Assembly: GCA_964547585.1 (NCBI GenBank)
Contig: CAZJOI010000003.1
Span: 1 to 58,115 of the forward strand
Source of the DNA: CAZSCF01 sp964547585
GTDB lineage: Bacteria > Patescibacteriota > Minisyncoccia > Moranbacterales > UBA2206
DNA length: 58,115 nt
Direction: 5' to 3'
In this document: positions 50,117 through 56,161 of the stretch, in pieces
How the letters are laid out: each line of letters opens with the position of its first letter
How positions within the stretch are numbered: position 1 is the stretch's first letter
The notes under the pieces: model-generated
Databases searched by the model: none
What the model was told of the DNA's origin: nothing
The model's input: the letters and a program-made list of their open reading frames with translations, nothing else
Translations under genes and position numbers: made by a program

Positions 50117-51343
50117 AACAAAAAACTAATATATTTGGATTACGCGGCTACCACGCCGGTGGATAAAAAGGTCCTAAAAGCCATGCTGCCTTATTTTTCG
50201 GAAAAATTTGGCAATCCAATGTCATTGCATTCTTTTGGCGAATTTGCCAAAGAAGCTACTCAAAAATCACGCCAACAAATAGCCAGCTTTTTACATTGCA
50301 ATTTAGAAGAAATAATTTTCACCAGCGGAGCAACTGAAAGTAATAATTTAGCCATTAAAGGTATAGTTAAAAAATATTTTTTTGGAAAAACAAAAAATTT
50401 GGATACCCGATGTAGCATGAATAAGCCACACATAATCACTACTGTTTTCGAACATCATTGTGTTCTAAATTCACTTAAATTCTTGGAAAAATCCGGTCAA
50501 GCCGAAGTAACCTACTTGCCAGTATACAAGGAAGGGGTGGTAAGGGCAGAAGATGTTAAAAAGGCCATCAAAAAAAACACTATTCTGGTTTCTGTTATGT
50601 ATGTTAATAATGAAATTGGAACAGTTCAACCTATCGAAGAAATAAGTAAAATCGTCAAAAATTCCAGAGAAGGAGCCAAAACTCTTTATCCGATATTTCA
50701 TACGGATGCTACACAGGCCATCAATTATTTCGATTGTAATGTAGAAAAATTGGGTGTAGATATGCTTTCGTTGTCTGGACATAAAATATATGGCCCCAAG
50801 GGTGTGGGCGCATTATACGTTAGAAAGGGCACTCCAATTGAAAAAACCCAGGATGGAGGCGATCAGGAGGGTCAAAAACGAGCTGGAACACATAATGTAC
50901 CAGGAATTGTCGGACTTGGAGAAGCCATAAATCAAGTCAAAAGTCAAAAGTCAAAAGTCAAAAACATATTATCTCTGCGAAATTATTTGATTGAAAAAGT
51001 TTTGAAAGAAATTAAAGATGTAACATTAAATGGATCAAAAATAAAACGTTCACCAAATAATGCCAACTTTACTTTTAAAAGCGTGGAAGGGGAGAGTTTA
51101 ATTTTAATGCTCGATCAATTAGGCATTGCCTGTTCAACTGGTTCAGCTTGTTCATCAGGGTCACTGAAACCATCACATGTGCTAATGTCACTCGGAATCA
51201 AAACTGAAGAATCTCATGGCTCAATTAGAATAACTTTGGGAAAATATACAACCAAGAAGGAAATGGATTACGCTATTAAAACGTTGGAAGATGTTATCAA
51301 GAAAATCAGAACAATTTCAGGAGATATCCTAAAAGAATTTTAA
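50114..51343 (+). CDS. iscS: cysteine desulfurase IscS/NifS
   Basis: 409 residues. PLP enzyme that takes sulphur from cysteine for Fe-S clusters and tRNA thiolation. YLDYAATTPVDKKVL, TSGATESNNLAIKG, VNNEIGTVQPIEEI, HTDATQA, SLSGHKIYGPKGVGALYV (PLP Lys near 224) and ACSTGSACSSGSLKPSHVL (catalytic Cys) are all present. A four-unit heptamer array encodes QVKSQKSKVKN (about 275-285) in a surface region. Between the Rrf2 regulator and iscU. Confidence 0.96.
   Translation: MNKKLIYLDYAATTPVDKKVLKAMLPYFSEKFGNPMSLHSFGEFAKEATQKSRQQIASFLHCNLEEIIFTSGATESNNLAIKGIVKKYFFGKTKNLDTRCSMNKPHIITTVFEHHCVLNSLKFLEKSGQAEVTYLPVYKEGVVRAEDVKKAIKKNTILVSVMYVNNEIGTVQPIEEISKIVKNSREGAKTLYPIFHTDATQAINYFDCNVEKLGVDMLSLSGHKIYGPKGVGALYVRKGTPIEKTQDGGDQEGQKRAGTHNVPGIVGLGEAINQVKSQKSKVKNILSLRNYLIEKVLKEIKDVTLNGSKIKRSPNNANFTFKSVEGESLILMLDQLGIACSTGSACSSGSLKPSHVLMSLGIKTEESHGSIRITLGKYTTKKEMDYAIKTLEDVIKKIRTISGDILKEF
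50936..50963. repeat. 4x heptamer GTCAAAA inside iscS
   Basis: Four exact head-to-tail units; in frame. Confidence 0.9.
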
Positions 51344-51349
51344 ATAACG

Positions 51350-51426
51350 GGTTTTAAGTTTTAATTGAAATCTAAATGATTAAATTTTTTTATTTAAAAT
51401 TTAGAACTTAAAATTAAAAATTTAGA
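51350..51426. repeat. AT-rich imperfect palindrome between iscS and iscU
   Basis: GTTTTAAGTTTTAATT mirrors AACTTAAAATTAAAAA; AATCTAAAT and ATTTAAAATTTAGA also face each other. It fills the 90-base spacer. Confidence 0.5.
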
Positions 51427-51433
51427 TAATTAT

Positions 51434-51817
51434 ATGTACAGCAAAAAAGTAATTCAACATTTTACCAAACCGCATAATCAAGGAAAGATGAAAAATCCTG
51501 ATGGTATTGGTATGGTAGGTAATCCAGTTTGCGGCGATATAATGAAAATTTATATTAAAGTAAAAAAGAACACTAAAAAGAAAAAAGAGATCATTCGGGA
51601 CATCAAATTTGAAACTCTGGGATGCGCAGCAGCCATTTCAACATCTTCAATGATTACTGATTTGGCCAAAGGTAAGACTCTGGATGAGGCCATAAAAATA
51701 ACCCGGGCAGATGTATCTGAATCATTAGGTGGTTTACCACCAATTAAAATGCATTGCAGCAATCTGGCAGCCGACGGACTTAAGAAGGCTATTGAAAATT
51801 ACAGAAATAAAAAATAA
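51434..51817 (+). CDS. iscU: Fe-S cluster scaffold IscU/NifU-like protein
   Basis: 127 residues. YSKKVIQHFTKPHNQGKMKNPDGIG, GNPVCGDIMKIYI, FETLGCAAAISTSSMITDL and LPPIKMHCSNLAADGLKKAI carry the three ligand Cys and the nearby Asp in standard spacing. The PPIKMHC loop (LPPVK-type) is the chaperone-binding segment. Assembles [2Fe-2S] with sulphur from IscS. Last gene of the isc operon. Confidence 0.95.
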   Translation: MYSKKVIQHFTKPHNQGKMKNPDGIGMVGNPVCGDIMKIYIKVKKNTKKKKEIIRDIKFETLGCAAAISTSSMITDLAKGKTLDEAIKITRADVSESLGGLPPIKMHCSNLAADGLKKAIENYRNKK

Positions 51818-51944
51818 TTACTATATTTGTACAGCGCACTGCAACAGAGAAGAGGATGGGGAAACTAAAATTCACAAATTAAAATAATTTTATATTTATT
51901 TATATATTTCATTGACCTTCTGTGCAATAAGATATTCAGAGGGG

Positions 51945-52042
51945 AGACAAGGGAAAAAGGTATCAAGCGTGTCGCACAATATATCTTTTGCGACACTGGC
52001 TATAAACAAGCAGGGCTCTGACATTTAACCAGAGCCTTTTTT
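51945..52042 (+). ncRNA. possible small RNA with two strong hairpins
   Basis: An 8-bp perfect stem GTGTCGCA/TGCGACAC (51969-51996) is followed by a terminator stem, with GA-rich unpaired sequence in front. A poor promoter (TTGACC 51912, TATTCA 51933, 15-base spacer) could start it near 51945. The 284-base interval has no convincing reading frame. Could equally be the 3' end of the isc transcript. Confidence 0.35.
52014..52042 (+). terminator. terminator after the isc operon / small RNA
   Basis: GGCTCTG / CAGAGCC with a 9-base loop, then TTTTTT. Confidence 0.88.
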
Positions 52043-52101
52043 ATTGATTTTTGGGATAGGGATGGGTACATGTACCCTAACTCATACAAATTGCGTATAA
52101 A

Positions 52102-52800
52102 TTATTTCAGATAGTTTTTTGGATTAACCGATGCTCCAACTGGTAGCATCAATCCCTTAACTTTTGTAGATTCAACAACATCAAATGTTTTCTTGGCAAA
52201 GACAGAAAAATGTAAATGTGGTCCAGTTGAAAATCCTGTATTGCCACTGATACCAATAACTTCACCTTCCTTGACTGACTCCCCTTTCGAAACCGAGATT
52301 TTACTAAAATGTCCATATAGAGTTACGAGACCATCTCCATGATCAATGGCAACCCATTTACCATAGGCATAACGCCCATTATCTCCCTTTGCAAGTATTT
52401 TTCCTTTGCCAGCAGCATAAATATTTTTATATTTTATACTAAAATCTATTCCGTTGTGTAAACCTGAAGCATAGTTTTTTGAAAAACTTGTTTTTCCATA
52501 ACCTTGAGAAATTACCACGGGATTAACTGGGTAAGTAAAATATCCTTTTTTTATTGGAGGTAGGTTGCTCAAATCAGCACCTGAAGATATGGAAGACTCC
52601 AATTCATTTATTTCTTGCCGTACATCATCAAGAAGCTTTTCGTATTTTTCTTTTTCGGCTTGTGTTTGAACCAGCAAGGTTTGCTTTTTACTTTCAGTTG
52701 ATTGTAAACTTAAATTTTTTTGTTCCAATTCCTGCTTCAATTCTTCACTCTCATTTTTTTTCGCTTGCAGCTCATTTTGTTTTTTTTCCACTGAGAACAT
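52102..52800 (-). CDS. M23 peptidase domain (C-terminal part of a frameshifted EnvC-like gene)
   Basis: 232 residues if started at the in-frame ATG at 52800, but the first part (VEKKQNELQAKKNESEELKQ...) simply continues the coiled coil of the frame ending at 52772. LytM/M23 domain: GLHNGIDFSIKYKN, HGDGLVTLYGHFSKI and STGPHLHFSVF give the zinc ligands and catalytic His. Wall hydrolase or its activator. One fewer A in the 8-A run near 52780-52790 would fuse both parts into one protein of about 400 residues. Confidence 0.85.
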   Translation of the reverse strand: MFSVEKKQNELQAKKNESEELKQELEQKNLSLQSTESKKQTLLVQTQAEKEKYEKLLDDVRQEINELESSISSGADLSNLPPIKKGYFTYPVNPVVISQGYGKTSFSKNYASGLHNGIDFSIKYKNIYAAGKGKILAKGDNGRYAYGKWVAIDHGDGLVTLYGHFSKISVSKGESVKEGEVIGISGNTGFSTGPHLHFSVFAKKTFDVVESTKVKGLMLPVGASVNPKNYLK

Positions 52801-53305
52801 CGGAAACTTTCACACTCACTTGACCGGTATAGTCGAGCTGATTAAAAATTTCTGATAAGTTTTTTTCTAAAAAAATAATATCAGATATCCCCTGCTGATC
52901 ATTTTCATAATATGATTGCATGAGATTGGAAAGAATAATTTCTTGATATTGTATTAGGTATGTTTTTTCTTGTATATTTTTTTGCAAAGAGACAATTTGT
53001 TCTGTAACTGTCTGCAAGTTCGCATGGGCTTGATTAAGATTATTCTGGTTCCGCGATTGTTCTAGATTAATAATGGAAAGCTGGCTTTGGATTGTTTTTG
53101 CTTGTTGCTGTTTTATTTTGATGATAGCTTCGTAGGTTGCAGCCTTTTTTTCTTTAGCCTCTATTTTATCCTCGCATTCCTCTTTATCATCACCGGTCAA
53201 TCCCTCACAGGCTGCCCAAGAAGACGAGAAAGAAAAGAAAACAAAAATGCTCACCGTGGTCAGTAATAGAAATGATTGAAAAATAATTTTGTTTTTATTT
53301 TGCAT
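52772..53305 (-). CDS. signal peptide and coiled coil (N-terminal part of the same M23 gene)
   Basis: 177 residues. Signal peptide (about 8-31), a Cys pair (CEGLTGDDKEEC), then a long Gln/Asn/Lys coiled coil, ending LDYTGQVSVKVSDVLSGKKTK. This is the N-terminal half of EnvC/PcsB-like proteins; the normal protein continues into the M23 domain encoded one frame over. The two frames overlap 29 bases around an 8-A run, the classical site of an indel error or of transcriptional slippage. Confidence 0.8.
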   Translation of the reverse strand: MQNKNKIIFQSFLLLTTVSIFVFFSFSSSWAACEGLTGDDKEECEDKIEAKEKKAATYEAIIKIKQQQAKTIQSQLSIINLEQSRNQNNLNQAHANLQTVTEQIVSLQKNIQEKTYLIQYQEIILSNLMQSYYENDQQGISDIIFLEKNLSEIFNQLDYTGQVSVKVSDVLSGKKTK

Positions 53306-53317
53306 TTGTAATTTTTT

Positions 53318-53392
53318 GTCATTCCCGCGAAAGCGGGAATCTAGTCTTATTTCTAAGATTTTTTTCTGGATCCCCGCCTACGCGAGGATGAC
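53318..53392. repeat. GTCATTCC...GATGAC element between gltX and the M23 gene
   Basis: 75 bases: left hairpin CCCGC-GAAA-GCGGG (53324-53337), right hairpin CCCCGC-CTAC-GCGAGG in inverted order, bounded by GTCATTC and GATGAC. Fills the gap between the two leftward genes. Same family as the copies near 34112 and 31481. Confidence 0.85.
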
Positions 53393-53395
53393 AAA

Positions 53396-54883
53396 TTATA
53401 TTAACGCGATTGCGTTCTCAATTCTTTTTAAACTTTCATTTTTTCCAATTACCCAGGCACATTCAAAGGGAGAAGGCGATTTTTGTTCACCAGTCAAACA
53501 AGCGCGTAAAGGAAAAAGTAGGTCGCCGCGTTTTTCTCCTGCCGATTCCAAAAGAACTTTCTCCAAATTTTCTCTAGTCCAATCTTCTTCTGAAATTTTT
53601 TCCAAAACCTCTTTGGCTATTTCGAGTGCCTGCCTGATTTCTTCGTTAGTATTTTTTTTCCAACGTAGAAGTTCTTTGTCATAATTAATATCCTGAAAGA
53701 AAAACTTATTACTCTCGCCTACTTCAGAAAAATTATTTAGGCGATCGCGTTCTATTGTCAGAATTTTTTTCAAATATTCTTCTGATTTTTTTTCTTCAAA
53801 AGCATTGATGTAAAAATCTTTTTTTTCAAAAAACGGTAATGCATTTTCATATAATTCATCGGCATTCATTTTTTTGATGTATTGGGCATTCAACCAATCC
53901 AGCTTTTTCAAATCAAAAACTGCTCCAGCTTTGTGAACCTTTGCCAGTTCGAATTTTTCAATAAGTTCTGGCATTGAAAAAATTTCTTGTGTACTCCCCT
54001 CTCCAGGGTTCCAACCAAGCAATGCTATAAAATTAATAATAGCTTCTTTGAGATAGCCTTTTTTAATATAATCTTCTACGGCTACATCACCCTGCCTTTT
54101 GGAGAGTTTTGATTTGTCCATATTTAAAAGCAGAGGCAAATGAGCAAATTGAGGCACATCCCAGCCAAAATTTTGATAAAGTTGAATATATTTTGGGGTA
54201 CTGGAAACATATTCTTCTCCCCGCAGAACATGGCTAATTTCCATCAAGTGATCGTCAACAACATTAGCAAAATTATAGGTTGGATAACCATCTGATTTCA
54301 TCAAAATTTGATCATCCAAAAGTTCATTTTTAATGCTGACTTTTCCACGAATAGCATCTATGTATTCGGTAAATCCTTCCGTATTTATTTTTTGACGAAT
54401 AACATGTGGTTCGCCAGCAACTATTCTTTTTTTAATTTCTTCTTTGTTCAAATTCAAACAACATCTGTCATACATGGGTGCCTGTTTTCTCGCAGTTTGT
54501 TCATTTCTCATTTCCTCTAATCTTTCTGGCGTACAAAAACAATAATAGGCTGTCCCATTTTCAATCAACTGCTGCGCATATTTTTTATATATGTCCAATC
54601 TTTCAGATTGAATATATGGTTCGAAATCACCTTTTTGCAAAACCCTTCCATTTTCAATAAAAACTCCCTCTGAGTATTCAAAGCCAGCCCAATTTATGAT
54701 ATCAATCAATTTTTTCAAGGCATCCTGCACATATCTTTTTTGATCAGTATCTTCAATTCGCAAAATAAAATCACCGCCAGTTTTTTTGGCAAAAAGATAG
54801 GTATATAATGCCGTTCGGAAATTTCCGACATGCATATACCCCGTTGGCGACGGCGCAAACCTGACTCTGATTTTTTTGTTCAT
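53396..54883 (-). CDS. gltX: glutamyl-tRNA synthetase
   Basis: 495 residues, full length class I synthetase. RVRFAPSPTGYMHVGNFRTALYTYLFAKKTGGDFILRIEDTDQKR at the N-terminus contains the HIGH-type motif as HVGN; SDGYPTYNFANVVDDHLMEI and the KMSKS-type LSKRQGDVAVEDY follow, then the helical anticodon-binding part with IALLGWNPGEG. Charges tRNA-Glu and, in bacteria without GlnRS, tRNA-Gln. Start at 54883 fits the family. Confidence 0.97.
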   Translation of the reverse strand: MNKKIRVRFAPSPTGYMHVGNFRTALYTYLFAKKTGGDFILRIEDTDQKRYVQDALKKLIDIINWAGFEYSEGVFIENGRVLQKGDFEPYIQSERLDIYKKYAQQLIENGTAYYCFCTPERLEEMRNEQTARKQAPMYDRCCLNLNKEEIKKRIVAGEPHVIRQKINTEGFTEYIDAIRGKVSIKNELLDDQILMKSDGYPTYNFANVVDDHLMEISHVLRGEEYVSSTPKYIQLYQNFGWDVPQFAHLPLLLNMDKSKLSKRQGDVAVEDYIKKGYLKEAIINFIALLGWNPGEGSTQEIFSMPELIEKFELAKVHKAGAVFDLKKLDWLNAQYIKKMNADELYENALPFFEKKDFYINAFEEKKSEEYLKKILTIERDRLNNFSEVGESNKFFFQDINYDKELLRWKKNTNEEIRQALEIAKEVLEKISEEDWTRENLEKVLLESAGEKRGDLLFPLRACLTGEQKSPSPFECAWVIGKNESLKRIENAIALI

Positions 54884-54902
54884 AAACTATTCCGATAAAA
54901 TA

Positions 54903-55397
54903 TTATTCCCCGTCTTTCTCTTTTTTGGCTTTTTGAATTAACATCCAGTGAATCCAGCAAATAGGAATGGCAATAATAATCATAGTTAACGCATCAATGA
55001 TCTTATTTTGTCTGGCTGGTCGAATACAATTGTCGCCCAATTGGTTTTCTTTCCAGTTTTGATAATCATTCAGAAGCTCATCAATCTGAATTTTTTGATC
55101 AGCCGTTGTGCCTTCCTTGGAAATAACCGAAGCTACTGGAGGTTGATTATTGCACTGATAATAGCTTTTTTTTTCCGCTTCCGGAAAGATGGAATATTTT
55201 AATCCAGTATTTAAAAGTGTCCCTGCACCAATAGCTATAAAAAGCAGGCTCACTGCCGCAACCAGATAGAGATAAATAGTTTTGATTAACTTTGTTTTGG
55301 ATGTCATATTTTTTACATTGTCACTACCCGCAGAAGAAAAGCTTGCAATGACAATAAAAATTAACACTAATAAAATAAAAACAATAAAAATAATCAT
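54903..55397 (-). CDS. small membrane protein, DUF5671-like
   Basis: 164 residues from the ATG at 55397, which overlaps the TagA stop in an ATGA; a longer in-frame start at 55514 would sit far inside the TagA gene and is rejected. Helices at about 1-19, 38-63 and 135-153; IKTIYLYLVAAVSLLFIAIGAGTLLNTGLK resembles the DUF5671 core. The loop holds two Cys (YQCNNQ, DNCIRP). Co-translated with the TagA-type transferase; function unknown. Confidence 0.75.
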   Translation of the reverse strand: MIIFIVFILLVLIFIVIASFSSAGSDNVKNMTSKTKLIKTIYLYLVAAVSLLFIAIGAGTLLNTGLKYSIFPEAEKKSYYQCNNQPPVASVISKEGTTADQKIQIDELLNDYQNWKENQLGDNCIRPARQNKIIDALTMIIIAIPICWIHWMLIQKAKKEKDGE

Positions 55398-56104
55398 TTT
55401 TTGTTGAATAGTATCTTTATAGGAAAAATAACGACTGCATTCCAAATCCTTTTCCATCTCTGAGGCTGCAAAATCAGCCTCCAAAGCCATTCTAAGCCAA
55501 AAATTCGCATCCACTTAGGTGCTCTCTTCAGCTTACCGGTTAGGTAATCAAAACTACCACCTACTCCCATAGCTAATCCGATTATATCATTTTTTAGCGA
55601 ATTTAGGAACACTTCTTGATATGGAGCGCCGAAATTGCAGAAAACTATCACATTTTTTTGCAGCGGCTCAACCATCATAAAATCTGGAGACATATTCATT
55701 CCGCTCACACTCAGATTGGGATATATTTCTTTAATAGCATCAGCCGTTTCTTCCCATGAACTCAAGCCATTTTGATTGGCTACCAGAAAAACATTAATTC
55801 CCTTTCGGTTGGCCATTTTTAATATTCTCAGCATCAAATCAATTCCAGTTATTCTGGCTTTGAGTTTTTTCCCAAATCTGTAAAACGCAAAACGAATTCC
55901 AGTTCCATCAGCCACATTCAAATCACAATTAGTTATAACATTTCTAAATTCTGCATTTTTTTGAGCTTCTAAGATAAACTCTGGGTTTATGGTCGCAATT
56001 TGATGAAATTTATTATCATCTAAAAAAGCCTCCACTTTTTGAAAAACTTCTTCTTTCTCCAAGTTATCAATTTTTACTCCTAATATAGCATCCATATATC
56101 CCAA
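55394..56104 (-). CDS. WecG/TagA/CpsF-family glycosyltransferase (GT26)
   Basis: 236 residues. KIDNLEKEEVFQKVEAFL, TINPEFILEAQKN, CDLNVADGTGIRFAF (catalytic Asp), RITGIDLMLRIL, FLVANQNGLSSWEETADAI, VFCNFGAPYQEVFLN and GVGGSFDYLTGKLKRAPKWMR run in family order. TagA makes the ManNAc-GlcNAc linkage unit of wall teichoic acid; WecG the ManNAcA step of ECA. With the UDP-HexNAc dehydrogenase and LCP protein in the window this supports a teichoic/teichuronic-like polymer. A second Met at residue 4 may be the start. Confidence 0.93.
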   Translation of the reverse strand: MGYMDAILGVKIDNLEKEEVFQKVEAFLDDNKFHQIATINPEFILEAQKNAEFRNVITNCDLNVADGTGIRFAFYRFGKKLKARITGIDLMLRILKMANRKGINVFLVANQNGLSSWEETADAIKEIYPNLSVSGMNMSPDFMMVEPLQKNVIVFCNFGAPYQEVFLNSLKNDIIGLAMGVGGSFDYLTGKLKRAPKWMRIFGLEWLWRLILQPQRWKRIWNAVVIFPIKILFNKK

Positions 56105-56126
56105 TTTTAACCTAATTTTGGCTTGT

Positions 56127-56154
56127 TTGCAACAATATGATTAGGTGGTATGCT
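56127..56154 (+). promoter_or_regulatory. possible priA promoter
   Basis: TTGCAA (56127-56132), 16-base spacer, TATGCT (56149-56154), eight bases before the ATG at 56162. Confidence 0.35.
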
Positions 56155-56161
56155 TAATTAT

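Noticed and set aside
52102..52800. M23 peptidase as an independent gene starting at 52800
   Set aside because: It would lack a signal peptide and begin in the middle of a coiled coil that continues from the preceding frame.
55398..55514. Longer N-terminus for the DUF5671-like protein
   Set aside because: The extra 39 residues overlap the TagA gene out of frame; the ATGA-coupled ATG at 55397 starts right at the first helix.
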